Notes: generated by a model from the sequence alone, not told the origin. Positions 11,691-25,089 are shown, counted from the stretch's first letter. The stretch is 64,000 nucleotides of DNA from Carposina sasakii (GCA_014607495.2 CP053156.1:8184001-8248000), one strand, 5' to 3'. Numbers and translations: made by a program.

Positions 11691-13207
11691 CAGGAATATA
11701 ATCAGACGTGAATAGATTGATGATTTTGAAGGGTCATCAGTAGTATACATATTAAATCAATATTGATCCAGCAGTTATTACGAGTACTCCAATTAAAATT
11801 TCAATCAGTCCACAGACGTAGAATAAATTGTAGCATTAAAAATTTGTTTGGTGACACACCAGTAAAACGTATAATTGACTCTAACTTTCGTAGTTAGTGT
11901 CGGCGGGTCTCTCATCCCAATACAGGAACGAGACAACGGGAGGAATCCATTACAGGAACGAACGGCGCCAGAGCGCGCCCCAATACAGGAACAAGACGCG
12001 CCGGCAACTCGCGTCGCAAGGAGTTAGAGTTAGTTCGGCTAAAGTCATTGTTTACCATTATTCCTGTAAGCTATGCTTTAATAAGTTTTCCTTAGATTTC
12101 ATGAAAGCCAGAACTGCAAGATCATATAGGAGATCCCATAGAACTTTTAGCATAGTGAGGACAGATGAAATATCAATGACAAGTTGCTAGCTTATGGCCT
12201 GAAAGAATGGCTGAGTTACTTAGTCGACTTACGTGAACCCCGCAGGACATGATCAAATTATTATCAAGCAATTTTTTGCGATATCTTATTATACTTATAG
12301 ATTTAATCCAATCACGGTGTAAGCAGTCCGACGGATTATTCTGAATAAAGATGTATGAAACAGTGTGCAGATTGCAAAGATGCTAGCTAGCGCTGCAGTA
12401 AACGGACCTCTTATTTTGCGATGAGTTTAGTATTGAAAATTGGAATAAAACTATTCCATTAGTTCCCATTATAAAAGGGTTAACTATAAAATTTGGCGCC
12501 CTATTAGCAGGTCAACTTTTATAACTATCATTCCCAAACAACAGTTATAAACCACAGCATTTGTTGTAATGAATGTTAGAAACAAAATGTTACGAGACTC
12601 GTGTTTCGTCCAGTGGCGATTTTAAAATTGGAGGAATAATATATCATGAACTATGAACTCATAGTTAAATGGTGATGATGATGATCTCCGACCGTATTTT
12701 GGCCAAGACGACCAATGTCTACGGAGATTGGTTAGGTACGATTAGTGAATCAAATCAGTTTTCAATTAAAACCCATATCAAAAGGAGAGCAAAAATGACC
12801 TTCCAATTCCAAATAATATCATTACCAAACCACGCCTATTCTTTTATTGTTAAGGATCAAAATACCTTTATTTCAAGGCGCTTCCAGAGTTTTCAAAATT
12901 AACTTTTAAAAAATAACAAATCTAACCAATACCTAAGTATCTAGATACTTACATTTACAAATTAATTATATAATTACTCGTACCACCATTCTAGGTATAC
13001 GATAAAGGTACCATAATATTCTTTGCACTCGTAGGACACACCCTGCCGAGTTATTAACAAGGCTAAAGCGAAAGTTTCCCGGAAGGGTTACCTCTGGTTT
13101 GCGCTCAGTCGTAAAATTAAGCTACTATCGGATATAGAAGGACATGAAGACGACCCTACGTAATTTAGGAATGTATAATAGGGCCAACTATATAAGATTT
13201 TATTAAA
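11691..13207. other. Non-coding; short CAGGAACGA tandem motif
   Basis: At 11910-11995 the motif ATACAGGAACGAGAC or a near variant occurs three times at irregular spacing. A 97-codon frame covers it, but the product is low-complexity and unrecognised. The block at 12105-12240 resembles 47838-47970 (AGCCAGAACTGCA, TTAGTCGACT), so both are repeat fragments. Confidence 0.5.
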
Positions 13208-13465
13208 AGGGTGTAACAAAAAGGGTATGTTAAGCGAAAAGCTATGTAAATAGCCCACTACAGCGAATCTATTTCCAAAATTTTAGACTCGAAATCACAT
13301 GTTTATTTTTTAAAATTGTGTGAAAATTCCTGAGATGTTTAAGAATTCTGCATAATATCTGGAGAAATAAACATGTGATATCAAGTTTAAAATTTCGTGC
13401 ATAGGTTCTCTATAGTGAGCTATTTACGTAGCTTTTCGCTTAACATACCCTTTCTGTTACACCCT
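13208..13465. mobile_element. Foldback MITE with GGGTGTAAC ends
   Basis: It is bounded by AGGGTGTAACAAAAAGGG on the left and CCCTTTCTGTTACACCCT on the right. Its inverted arms extend inward through TATGTTAAGCGAAAAGCTAT and its complement for much of the element. No coding capacity is present. The related copy at 37479-37846 is interrupted by another MITE, and 2918-3156 is a degenerate relative. Confidence 0.8.
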
Positions 13466-14476
13466 GTATAAGTATATCTAGTAGGATTTTTATAAAAAAT
13501 TTCTTAGAAAAGGTAGGTCTTCTGTAACACCTTGTAAAAGCTCATTACGATTGTATAATTCCCTTCAAATGAAGAAGAGTCGTGTTATGTAACTAATATA
13601 TTACACAAAGTAGAAAATATCATATCTCGCTTAGGTAACGCCAGAGAAAACTAACTAAGTATAATTTAGAATAAGAGACTGCATCTAAAATTAATGTATA
13701 TCTAGGTACTTTTATCTCCGCAAGAAATTTCTCCCATTATCCATCAATAAAAAAAGAGCACTTTAACATATTTAACATTGTTAAAAAGTTTAACATATTT
13801 TACACAACACCTACTTTCATAAGCCTAATAAAGAAAGTACCTAACCCTTAAAAATCAAAGCAAGATCTTCGAACTTACGCCTTCAGTAATAAATTTCTCA
13901 ATTAAGTTGTCAAAGTCAGTAAAAGCTTCCATATTATAAAGCGAAAACAGCTTAAGTAATATTCATACCTACCTACCTACCTACGCAAACAAAGTTTCTT
14001 TTGGGATCTCTGAGAAGCCGCAGGTGCGTTCACTAATTTATTTTCTGACACAAGCTTTTGTGTACCGTGACTATCAAATGTAGGTGATTACGAAATATGT
14101 AAGTAAGCACCTAATATTATAAGCTTATTCTATAAGTGCATGAATAAGGCAGAAGGGAGATATACCTATGTCTTCGCGTCGGTAGGTAAGTTAAGTAGGT
14201 ACAGGTAATACTAATCACTAACTTATAGTAAAATAATAATTTCCCCAAGTCGCGATTACCTACTGACTCAGAGGACGGTACATTTAAATAACACATTACC
14301 ATAGATCACTCGCAGTAACCTTATCGTATCTTACTACGTTCTGTATTCTTTACGTGAGCTGATAGCGAATCATCTGAAACGAGTTCTTACGCTTGCTACG
14401 CTTACGTAAGAAATGAGAACAAAATCGAGGTATCTAAGGACTAAACCACGTGACTTTTGGTCATAAAGTGCGTACA
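13466..14476. other. Non-coding, no gene recognised
   Basis: AT-rich sequence with a short CTAC tandem run near 13970-13983. I see no exon or RNA gene. Confidence 0.5.
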
Positions 14477-14906
14477 AAGTTATATTATAAACGTGAAAGT
14501 TTATGAGTACCTATGGATGGATGGAGGGATGGATGGATGTTTGTTACTCTTTTACGTAAAAACACCTGGAGCGATTTTAATGAAATGTGGTGTGGAGTTA
14601 GCCGACACCCTGGATTAACACATTTCGACATTTTGGTTTTTCTACAGTCTACGCGAACGAAAACGCGGGCATCCACCTACCAATATTATAAACGCGAAAG
14701 TTTGTGAGTATGAATGGATGGATGAATGGACATTTGTTACTCTTTGACGTAAAAACGGTTGGAGCGATTTCAATGAAATTTGGTATGGAGTTATCTGGAT
14801 TAACACAGGCTACTTTTTATCCCGGAAAAATATTTTTATCCCGGATAATTTTGACATTTTGTTTTTTTCTGCAGTCCACGCGGACGAAGTCGCGGGCGTC
14901 CACTAG
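14477..14906 (+). mobile_element. Two head-to-tail interspersed repeats of the CCACTAGT family
   Basis: The first copy (14477-14676) and the second (14684-14906) both begin ATTATAAACGYGAAAGTTT, then carry GGATGGATG-type runs, GGAGCGATTT and a final GCGGGCRTCCAC. The first has lost an internal block (CTACTTTTTATCCCGG) that the second keeps. Frames through them are not genuine coding regions. Confidence 0.75.
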
Positions 14907-16647
14907 TCATTAAATAAAAAACCTCGCTCAAATTCCATTAATGATAAACTAAAATCTCCGTGATCAAGTCTAAGTAATCCGGTCGGACACAAAAGCAACA
15001 CATAGCAAACTCTTCCCTGCGTTTATAACCTACTATTTTATACGAAATCGTTTAAAAAAAGGCTAGATCTCTAATAATCTCTACATATCGCAGGGTTAAG
15101 TATCCAACTGCGTACAAAACTACATCTAATAGATACCCTACCTACATCTTCAACGATGCGGTACCTAATACCGTATCTAGATACTAGTATAATAGCCAAT
15201 TTCAACAACAGATATCGAGAGCTTTTTTGCATATTTTAAATTAAATGTTCCATTGTTTTCATACAAAATTTCAAATTTGGAATAAAAAATCCAAGATTCT
15301 TTATGATCTCTAGTATTGAAATTGGCTGTTAGTGATTTCAGTGCTGCTGTAGGTATTCCTGAGGCAACCGGGAGCGACTGATGAGTTTACAAGAGATAAC
15401 CGAAATGAGAATCAAATACTAATGCACTGGTTGCAAAACACAATATCAACGAACCGTATGTATTCAATATATTTATTATAATTCTTAATTTCCGAAACCA
15501 GAGGGTAGGACAGTCACAATATTTAACGGGTAGGTATGTACTTGGGAATATCACTATGGGTAACGTTGGATCTATAAAGAAATACAGCAGGAAAGGACCT
15601 GACCTGCCTATCTTCCCAATAAAGTGAAAGGTACGTAAAGAATAATAAAATATCATTCATGATTAATGAAACAAGTATATTTCATTATGAAATTAACCAC
15701 CAACAAATCCATTTTCAACACGTTTACAAACCATTTTTTCAATTATAATAGGAAAATGTGCCTTTTTTAAAGTGCCAAATATTCATTTAATATGCTACAA
15801 AAGTATTGTTACCTACAGTTACATTGAGATCATAGGCCATTTACAAGTCCTCCTTAACATCGTTCCTTGCAGTAGGTGACAATACTTCCGCAGGTACAAT
15901 TTTATGCCTAATGGTAAAACTACAACACACATTTATTGCACATTTAGAAATTTCGTAAAGTGTTTTTGTCTTTTTTTAATTTTAGAGATCCAAGACATTT
16001 ACTATAATTTTGCACACCGATATTAAATGAAAATATACACAATAGCATTTAAATTTAGATTTTGGTATAATACACATCCAAAATATGGAACTATACCTAA
16101 GTTAATTTGGACAATGGACAGAATTTTAAATTAAATGGACTGTTTTGCTAATACCCTTTTCCATCCACGACACGTTATCGACAAATGGACGTGATATTTT
16201 CATATATCAAAAGAGCGAATGTGATTTTATATGCACTTCCTCTCTTACTCCCGGAAAATATCCAATATCATCCGATGAATGTGTTAGTGATATCGTATCG
16301 TCGAATGTAAAAGCGCTCTTAGACGGGTATCATAGACAACTTAAATCATGAAATATAGTAGGTATCAAGTTAATCTCGTTAAAAATATAAAACATGACCA
16401 TCTCTGTTCAACAATAATAATATCTGTAATATACAAGTAAAAAAAATATATTATGTTATTAACAGTATGAATTATTATTAACTAGTGTTTATTGTTATAA
16501 ATAATTCCAAATATATAAAATGAAAACACTAACAAAATGTTTCTTTAGTTATAAAATTCGTTGGTTACCTAGTAATAGGTAACTATAAGGTAGAGTCTGT
16601 CAATCGAATAATTGTTAAAATACCTCTTTGCTATCGAAGATAGTATG
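14907..16647. other. Non-coding, no feature recognised
   Basis: AT-rich intergenic sequence. A 68-codon frame at 16145-16351 has no recognised similarity or splice context. Confidence 0.45.
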
Positions 16648-16784
16648 GTCGATTCTGACCTGAAACGAAAACTTAATCTTAGTCAGGTCTATCCCTCTCC
16701 GTTCTTAATATAAATGGCTGAGAGAGTAAGGGACAGGTAGGACTAATTTTACGCTTAGGTTTAAGAGTGACGGTCAGGATCGAC
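16648..16784. mobile_element. 137-bp MITE, degenerate copy
   Basis: Its ends are TCGATTCTGACCTGAAAC and GTGACGGTCAGGATCGA, and its interior AATCTTAGTCAGGTCTATC is shared with the better preserved copy at 17458-17602. It is non-coding. Confidence 0.7.
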
Positions 16785-17457
16785 AATAGTAGGTACCAAC
16801 TAAAAATTCTTCATCTTTACCGAGTAACTTAACTGGCAGTAGTTTAATACATCACTTGACATTATATGGTAAACCATTGCTCATTAGCTGTGGTAAATTT
16901 TTAAAATCTTACGAATAGAACCAGCTATGTAATTTAAATTGACTTGATTCGAATACGGATGTCTAATAATGAAATATTTCGGTCAGTCAAAGTTACTTTG
17001 GTTCTCTACACATATAAATTGTCAAAGAATATAAACTAGTACTAAACTAAACTTTCTGGTAGCTAGGTTGACAGACTCACAGAATATTGTTTAAAATCAC
17101 GTGGAGGTAAAAAAATCTCACAAATATTCCTTTATGCCTGGATTTATTATAAGAAAACTGAATGTTAAAAGAATTATCCCATCTTAACTTTCAATTAAAA
17201 CTGCGGGTTTAGACAAAACAATATTTTTGCAGTATCGAAGTCTGTCCTAAAATTTTCACCAATAGGAAGCCATGATTTTTCAGGTTCCTTTATAACGTGA
17301 TTAAGTCTAACCTCTATTGGGAGAACGTCAATGCGAAACGAAATTACTTTGCCTAAGCAAGCATTCTGTTGGTGATAAATCGGCAGTCAAGTCATTTACT
17401 AATGGTACTGTTAACATTTTGTACCTTTTTCTGATATAAACAGACAGAGACATTAGG

Positions 17458-17602
17458 CTCGATTCCGGCAGTCACACTTAAACCTAAACCTAATCTTAGT
17501 CAGGTCTATCTCTCTCCGTTCTTAACATAAATGGCTGAGAGAGAAAAGGACAGGTAGGACTAAATTTACGTTTAGGTTTAAGTGTGACTGCCGGAATAGA
17601 CC
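17458..17602. mobile_element. MITE with long terminal inverted repeats
   Basis: The left arm ATTCCGGCAGTCACACTT is mirrored at the right by AAGTGTGACTGCCGGAAT, with pairing continuing through AAACCTAAA. The interior matches 16648-16784, only 0.7 kb away, so the two are a local pair of one family. Confidence 0.8.
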
Positions 17603-20600
17603 ATATCGTGTGTTATAGTCGTAACTTAATAATTTATTTAGATTGACGCGTTTGCTGCAAGAGTCAGCTATGTGTAGCTGTGCAATGGGTAAGAAAACTC
17701 TTTTAACATCCAATTCAAGTATAGAATTACAATTGTCTCGGGAACTTTAATATTAATAAGGCCATAACACAATTTTACACATATTTAAGTAGATAGTACC
17801 TATTACAAGTTAGGTACGGCATCTCGACAAACACCATTAAATATTATGAACATTTACTATCTAGCAGTGACTGCGTTATTACGTATAAATACAACAATGA
17901 TTTTGCCTTACTTTATCAATTGTTAAAAATAATGGTACGTACAGGTAACAAAAGTAGAAAAGAAATATTTTTTACAAAACCTTACAACATAAGCGATAGA
18001 TTTTCATGAATGTTACAAATACCTTCCCAGTGTTTCATTTTCAAAGACAATTTTATATGATCGACTCTATGTTTAAAATATTGGACAACCTAAAACTCTT
18101 ATGTGAATTCCTTAAATCAATTATTGCTGGATTTGTAGACATAAATATTTAGTGTAACGTGACTATATTATCACCTATTGGAAGCGTCAATAAATAAAAT
18201 GTCTCTGTACGAACAGTTTCTATCACATATCATTACTCTTTATAGCACCACGCGGTTAATAGACCCATCTACGAATATCTACACTTACCTATTTTGTATA
18301 TGGAGATGTATAAAAATCAATACGTCTGAAAAATAATTTAAGATCGATACCTATATAAACATCTGTATAAGTTAAGTTTAATTTAAAAATTAAATAAACT
18401 CTCTTATTGTATGTCCGTAACTATTGAAAATGTGTTTTGGCGTTTAAAAAGTAACATCGTGTCTGTGCTAATTCAGTTGAAAGATCATACTTGTACTGCC
18501 AGTTATGGCATTCCGTCATAGTGTCACATGCGTAGGTAATTTCATGTTTCATTGACCTTTTAAGATGAATGTGCTTAATTTGATTATCTCCATTATAATC
18601 CCTATGCCCAAAAGATAGCTAACTTATTTATATCATAACCAGCGCTCGCCTACGTCCGCATAAACTTCCTGTTTTCCCTGCTCGCATTTTGCTAAGTCCC
18701 TTCTTAGAGCTCCCCTTAACTTCCCAAGGAACATGAATGCCAAAGTTCAGCTACACTTGTGTACTGACACACAGTAGGTAACAGAAGATTTTTGCAGATA
18801 TAAAGGCAAGGATTGAACTTTCTGTCTTAACCACCTAATACTCGTAAATCAGTCATAAATAGTCATGCTGAATCACTCATAAGAAGTTCAGAATCAACGA
18901 GATAAAACCGTTATTGACATTGATAACTGCGACAGTAATCTCTACCCAAATATCAGTCTATCTATCAATGTTAACTATACCGTGAAGCTTTTTGCCTTTC
19001 TATCTTAATGTAATATCACAATCAGAACCAAGTTCGACGAAACGAATGACAGAAGAACACATTACCATCAGTGCCAGTACCATGTGCTTTTAAAGCAAGA
19101 ATGCCATTCCACTATGGAAGCGAGACCCAGTCTGGAACGATATCTCACATATACAATGGAAATATTCATACTTTATAAGTTCATGGTTAACCCGTAGATA
19201 GTTCTTTAACCAGTTACAGAGCCACATATAGGAGAAAATATAGAATTTTGAAAAAAGGAGAAGCTAACTTATTATTCAAGTGAATTTAGATATAAAATAC
19301 ACGAAGCAGTAATTGACTGATCGTTTATATTGTATCGCACGATTTACTCGGTTTTGAACTTGTTTCATTACTGCTGCTAATCAGAAGAAATTCCCTGAAA
19401 CTTTGACTAACTTATATAAAATATGGAGTAGCTACATGACGTAATCCATGATTTTAATACATAGGTACGTACATTTAGTGCAGATAGATTTGACATATAC
19501 CTATTCAAATTGAAACTAGTACCTCATATAAATACCAAACAGTTTTATGAGTTATTTGTCCTTATATCTGTTGTTATTCATTATTAATTCAAAATTAATA
19601 TTTTATACAAACATAAGTGATTTGATACGTTTTGATGCACTTTGGATTTTGGTAGAACGGTCATGTCAAGTGCGGTAAACGTTTTATACTTTGATGTTTT
19701 CAACTGAATGTTTCGTGTCTTATGAAATATTCTCGAATCAGCACAGTCATATCGAATGGACGGAGTTATAAAACTAACCTCACGGATAATTGAACATTAT
19801 ATTGTGCGTGTTAACATTAACTCAACTACACTTAAATCCAGCATACACTATTGATCCTATAACGATTGAAGTCTTCCAAATAATAGGTAATAACTTGTAT
19901 AAAATAATGCCCTATTAGCTCACAGTAAAATATTTTATAAAATGTTAGTTCCGACGTCAAATGAACGTAAAGATATTGTCCTAGCTAAACATTAAATAAA
20001 ACTGGTAAATCTTCATCAGTGGAAATATAGTTTACAATAAAAAATAAAAAACAAAACTTACTTAAGTCCTAATTTATCACATTTGACCTGGTTAGCACAT
20101 GCTTATTTACAAAACCATTGCTGTGCTCAGTAAGTTTTAGAATCCAATTTAAAATTAGATTAACTATAGAGCTAGTATATAATGTTACATGAACATATAA
20201 AGAATACCACACCAACTTTTAATCCTAAGAGAATTTAAAATAACAGACCACTCAAAGCTCCAACGATCAAAGAGTCAAATGTACCTTTTTGACTTTAATG
20301 ACGTAGCTAATATAGACCTCAAGGTATAATAATATAGATGTTTAATCGGTTTAATTAATGTTAAAACTATTTAAGGCAGATTTTTACTAGTGAATTTGAT
20401 GCTGTCTAACAAGATAAAGACATAATCAATTTTAACCTTTAAACCTATCTGACTATTGGAAAAATTGTCCCTTAATCGACATAAAGTTTGATGACTGATT
20501 GATAAGGTAGGCACCTTGAGTGGGGTCAACCTTACAACTATAAGACACTAAATTACACCACAACATCAAGTAACTACCGCCGATATAATTATAAAAACAG

Positions 20601-21049
20601 TCAACATCAATTTTGAATACTTAATTATATTATAAATTTCATATAATGGCAAAATATCTACATTATACACAATACTTATGAATCTTATATAACTTTATTT
20701 CGATGGCTTTGTAGTAAAAATTATCTATGAAGTGAAAATAGAAAACGTTGCTGAATTTACAGGTCAACCGTGATGTTTGTCTATTTTCACCACATCGCAC
20801 TTTTAGAGTATTTCTGAAGTTAAAATGAAACAAGAGTATTGCTTCTCACTTTTATACTAGAAGTTTTCGGCTATCTTAATTACTTATTATATCCCTCTGG
20901 CAATTCACTCTGCTTTAATATCATATTTTTTCGGTATTCGTGAAAATAATTTACTGATATCAGCTTACGATTCAAAACATATCTTAAGTTAACTGCAAAG
21001 AAAAATTTTAATGTTGTTTTTTTATTAAAAGTAATCTATATTATAAAAT
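17603..21049. other. Non-coding, no feature recognised
   Basis: About 3.4 kb of AT-rich sequence without recognisable exon, repeat or RNA gene. Short frames have no detectable similarity. Confidence 0.5.
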
Positions 21050-21155
21050 TATTAATAAAGAAAATGGAAAAATTCTTTACCCTAGTGGGAATCGAACCCA
21101 CGACCACTGCAAATCGTGCCAGCCGCTATAACCACTAAGCCACCGGGTAAATCTA
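21050..21155 (-). mobile_element. tRNA-derived SINE with intact A and B box-like motifs
   Basis: On the minus strand it reads TTACCCGGTGGCTTAGTGG (A-box region), then GGGTTCGATTCCCAC (B box and T arm), then AGGGTAAAG, which pairs with the start. The anticodon arm does not pair properly, so this is not a functional tRNA. The downstream tail, GAATTTTTCCATT and then TTTATTAATAA, is shared with 30757-30840, which marks a SINE family. Confidence 0.7.
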
Positions 21156-21160
21156 TATCT

Positions 21161-21376
21161 ATACATACAATAAAAATGTAACGGACTGATGTTTGTGCAC
21201 GCTAATCTCAGAAACGGCTGGACCGATTTCGATGCAGATTTCAGGAATACCTATATATTGTGACAGGTCCCACTTAACATATAGGCCACTTTTTGTCCCG
21301 GGAAAATGTTTTTATCCCGGATAATTCCGACATTTTGTTTTTTCTGCAGTCCACGCGGACGGAGACGCGGGCGGTA
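21161..21376 (+). mobile_element. CCACTAGT-family repeat, shortened
   Basis: It begins AATAAAAATGTAACGG, jumps to TTTGTGCACGCTAATCTC and ends at GGAGACGCGGGCGG. It is shorter than 1195-1513 because a block after the start is missing. Confidence 0.7.
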
Positions 21377-23294
21377 CATAATATTATATACACGGCTGTA
21401 TTCTCAAAAGATAGCAGTATCTCGAAGGTGAACCTACAGACCACGTTTAGAAGGGTTACAAGTAAAAGATCGGTGACAATTTCCTGATCGCCTAAAAGAA
21501 CGCCCCTAAATTCGTGAAATTAGGTACCTTAGTACCTAAATCTAAGAAGCAGAGAGGAAATAAATTAAAGAGGATTTTGTTCAAAGTTATTTGGAATGGG
21601 TTATACTCCTATAATAGGCACCTCTCCAAAAGCTTCTTACATTAGTATAGTGCCTAAGTAAAATAATAAAGTAATTCGTCTTAAATTATATTCGTTAACA
21701 TTCCTGTATATTAAGTTATTTCGTTGTAATATATTATTGAGTTCTTAAGTCAGAAGTTACTATTGACAGTAGGTTTTCTGTCTATAACTATAAATCGTAA
21801 AAATTTAAAACACTAGCTCGTAAAGATCAAAATAGATAGAGAATTATGTAGGAAAAAACTTCAATACTCCAAAGAAATAAAAGTTGTCATAAAATGGATT
21901 TCAAACCATCAATGAAAAAGAAAATCCATAGTTAGGATATGATCGGCCAACCCAACCTAACCTAATTTGAAATACATACTTATGGAAATAAATCAATTCT
22001 TTTATAACTTGTGTTAGAGAGCTTAATTAGTCCCTCAATATTACCATAAAGTGTCTATTAGGAGTATATGTATCATCTATCACAATATTGGCAGTAACTT
22101 GTAAAATCTTCACGAGTTAGAGATTTTAAATACTTACCTATATAAAAAGTTGCATGTAAAAGTGACAAGTTTCTATCTAAGTCGTCGACTTTGTATACAG
22201 TTACAGAGTGTAGTAACATAGTAGTAACAGCGAATAATAAATTAAAACGTAAAACAATCTAGATTTTAACTACTTCAATGTTATTTTATGAGGTACACAT
22301 TTTGGCACAGAGAGATTTCTTAAACCTATAATTTTATATCTAATGTATTAATTTATTTTCTCATATAATTTACATTTAATGTTTTCTTCGATGTTCTTAA
22401 AACTTGTTGACTGGTCTTAATCGTACGAATCACAGCTTTTGCATTCTCCTACTTATCTATCGACACGACTACCCATTTTCTAATATTTCCTTTCTGGAAT
22501 GAGCTATTCAATCTTAATATACGTAGGCATATAAAAATATGGCAAATTAAACTAATTCAAGCATATTCTTACCAACGAAACCTGAGTCTGTGGTGACAAC
22601 AAAATTCTTACTAGATTATTATTGCGTTAATCACGGTTGCTGTAAGATATTTATAAAATTGTAGTTCGAAAAAATATTTGGTCCCTCACCCGCAAGTATG
22701 GAGGTTGACAAAATACAAGGGGAGGTTGAACACTGCACACATTCTGACTAAATCTACACAAATGATAAAACTGTTAAGTGTTAACCGTAATAATATAGAT
22801 ATAAAAATAAGTGCAGAAGACAATTTGAGTTAAAACACTATTACACTAGTGATACGTGAAAACAATAATGCTCTGTAAATAAAAACTTTATCGAAAATGA
22901 TTTTACATACTAGACTTAAAATTGACGACTCGATTACGAATTCAATTTTCAATATATAAATCTGTTCTCGTGTAATAAAATTCATTATCTTTGAGCTATT
23001 TCGAATCATAGATAGAATGCCTGTGAAAACTGTATATATTATTATCTTATAGCAAAAAAAATATTGATGTACCTAGCAAGGTATAATCCAATTTTTTAAT
23101 TGTATCAGGCGTCACTATTCAATTTGACTAACCGATTCGTAATCGAACCGCCTAAAATATGTAAATATAAAATGACGGAATATATTCATGTTAAAAAGTT
23201 CAAAACCTTTACAAAATATTCCCATTTATTGTAACAATATGACTCGGTCATTAACTATTAGAGGTATGCGTAGATTGGCAACCGGACGGCGTAA
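21377..23294. other. 3' flank of the BTB-ZF gene, non-coding
   Basis: This lies downstream of the six-finger exon on the minus strand. The first few hundred bases below 23295 probably form the 3' UTR (possible AATAAA at 23230-23225). Nothing else is recognised. Confidence 0.5.
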
Positions 23295-24452
23295 TCAGCG
23301 TGCGTTGTGAACATGTGTAGTCAGATGTTTGGAGAGATAGTCAGCTCTGGCGAAACACTTACCGCAAGCTTCACAATGGTACGGTCGCTCCCCGGTGTGG
23401 ATCCGCAGGTGACGAGTCAGATCACTCTTTCCTCCAAAAGCCCTTCCACAAAACAAGCACACAAATGGACGTTCTCCAGTATGCTTTCGCACGTGCAACT
23501 TCAAGTTCTCTTTTGATCTCACACATTTGCCGCAGAAGGGGCATGCGAATCTCCTTTCTCTGTCACGTTGCCTTTCGTCGTTTTGTAGAAAACCTAAAAT
23601 TCCTGAATTAGAGCTGGAACTCTCGTGTTTGACACTATCAGCCCTGGATTCAGTCTCAGAGCTATCAGCAATTGAACTAACACTGGCAAACGATACAGGG
23701 ACCCTTCTTCTGCCCATGGAAGGTCCTTCGTCATCTTTTTTACCATCACTTTCAATGCCTGAATTTCGACAGTCTGTAGAATCGTCAACAGTTACAATAG
23801 AATCAGATGCTCCATTCGAATCAACAGTGCTGTCTTGTTCCGCATCTCGAATTACTTCAGGTGGAGTACTTGTCTCAGCTCTATTTTTCTTCTTCATTGA
23901 TAGATCTATTTCTCCGCACTGCCCTATTAGAACTTCATTGGTGCTTGAAACTTGGTCGGTACCCTCAGTTGGATCATTATTCTTTGTGTGTAGTCTTTCA
24001 AGAGTATGGTTCAGTCTATGTTTCTTGAAAGATTTTAAATATCGGAACTGCATGCCACAAACGTCACATGTGAAAAGTTTGTCAGCTGGTAGCCTGGCGC
24101 GATGATTTTGCTCTCGGTGTTTCACATAAGCGGATCTATACCGATAGCTTTGTCCGCATTGTTCGCAGACGAATGGTTTATCATCGCAAGAAGTTTGTGT
24201 TGCGTGTTGCAAAGCTGCATGTCTCTCGAGGAGCCAAGCGGACGGGAAAGAAGCGAGACAAACTCCACAACGACGCCTCTCGGTATGCAGAAGGTGTCGA
24301 TTTTGATAACCCATGCAGTCATCTGACAAGTACCTGCGTAATCGACAAGCTTGTAGCGCCAGCAACGGCGACCACAGAGGCAGAGCCGTTGGACTCCGCG
24401 GTGGGATGGGGCTCGGAATATTTGGTGGCACGCAAGACATATCCATGCAAAT
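23295..24452 (-). CDS. mamo: Zinc-finger module B: six C2H2 fingers, alternative terminal exon
   Basis: This single 1158-nt exon encodes 385 residues and stops at 23297-23295. After a Pro-rich start, the fingers lie at C62/C65/H78/H83, C96/C99/H112/H117 and C129/C132/H145/H149. A spacer of about 155 acidic, Ser-rich residues follows, and then three closely spaced fingers at C304/C307/H320/H324, C332/C335/H348/H352 and C360/C363/H376/H380, joined by TGERPF/Y linkers. The last three should form the main DNA-binding unit. The spacer has EIDLSMKKK (residues 181-189), close to the PxDLSxK motif bound by the co-repressor CtBP. The CAG acceptor at 24455-24453 is phase 0, matching the donors at 34866 and 35294. 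An AATAAA on the minus strand near 23230-23225 is a possible polyadenylation signal. The finger sequences are the main reason for naming the gene mamo. Confidence 0.9.
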   Translation of the reverse strand: MCMDMSCVPPNIPSPIPPRSPTALPLWSPLLALQACRLRRYLSDDCMGYQNRHLLHTERRRCGVCLASFPSAWLLERHAALQHATQTSCDDKPFVCEQCGQSYRYRSAYVKHREQNHRARLPADKLFTCDVCGMQFRYLKSFKKHRLNHTLERLHTKNNDPTEGTDQVSSTNEVLIGQCGEIDLSMKKKNRAETSTPPEVIRDAEQDSTVDSNGASDSIVTVDDSTDCRNSGIESDGKKDDEGPSMGRRRVPVSFASVSSIADSSETESRADSVKHESSSSNSGILGFLQNDERQRDRERRFACPFCGKCVRSKENLKLHVRKHTGERPFVCLFCGRAFGGKSDLTRHLRIHTGERPYHCEACGKCFARADYLSKHLTTHVHNAR

Positions 24453-25089
24453 CTGAAATAACAATATTTGCTTTTAAGACACCTTGTTAAAGAAACATTC
24501 GATGAAAGCCGCAATATTTTAGATACATACCTCGTACTAAGTTTTAGGCATACCTAAGTTTGTCAAATAAAAGAATGTTCTAATGAATGTAGAGCTTTTA
24601 TTTGTCAAAATTGTATTTTTACAGCTATGATATGCTTATATTTGTTTCAAGAGTTACAATCAACAGCGATGGGTCTCTGAAAGGCTGTTGTTACACAATT
24701 GACAAAACATTATTTCAATTTGATCCTTATCATCTGATAATAATATATTGTATGTAACTATTTTTAACAAAATCATACCGCTCTTTTACAACATTATGAA
24801 CTATTAATAATGTTAAGGCAAAACAGATATTCTCTAATCTAAAATGTCAACAATTAATGTTAAATAAAACAGATTAAGGAAATACAATCATCGATTTCTC
24901 AAGTTTGAAACAATGATTAAGCTCTATAAATAAAGTGTAACTACGTTATTTGAACTTGTGCCGACGCGAATTTATCATAGCATAATATACAATTAGATAT
25001 CTTATTTTCCAACATAATGCCAAAGTTTGGCCATTTTACATTGACTACTATGTAAAACGTAGGTACTAAGAGAGGTGTGAGGGCAATTA

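Noticed and set aside
11897..12190. 97-codon frame with YRNE repeats
   Set aside because: The repeats come from a short tandem DNA motif and its 3' half is a dispersed repeat fragment; no domain or splice support.
21085..21148. Possible functional tRNA gene
   Set aside because: A and B boxes and acceptor pairing are present but the anticodon stem does not pair; shared tail with another copy shows it is a SINE.
23527..24105. 192-codon plus-strand frame
   Set aside because: Antisense shadow of the six-finger exon.
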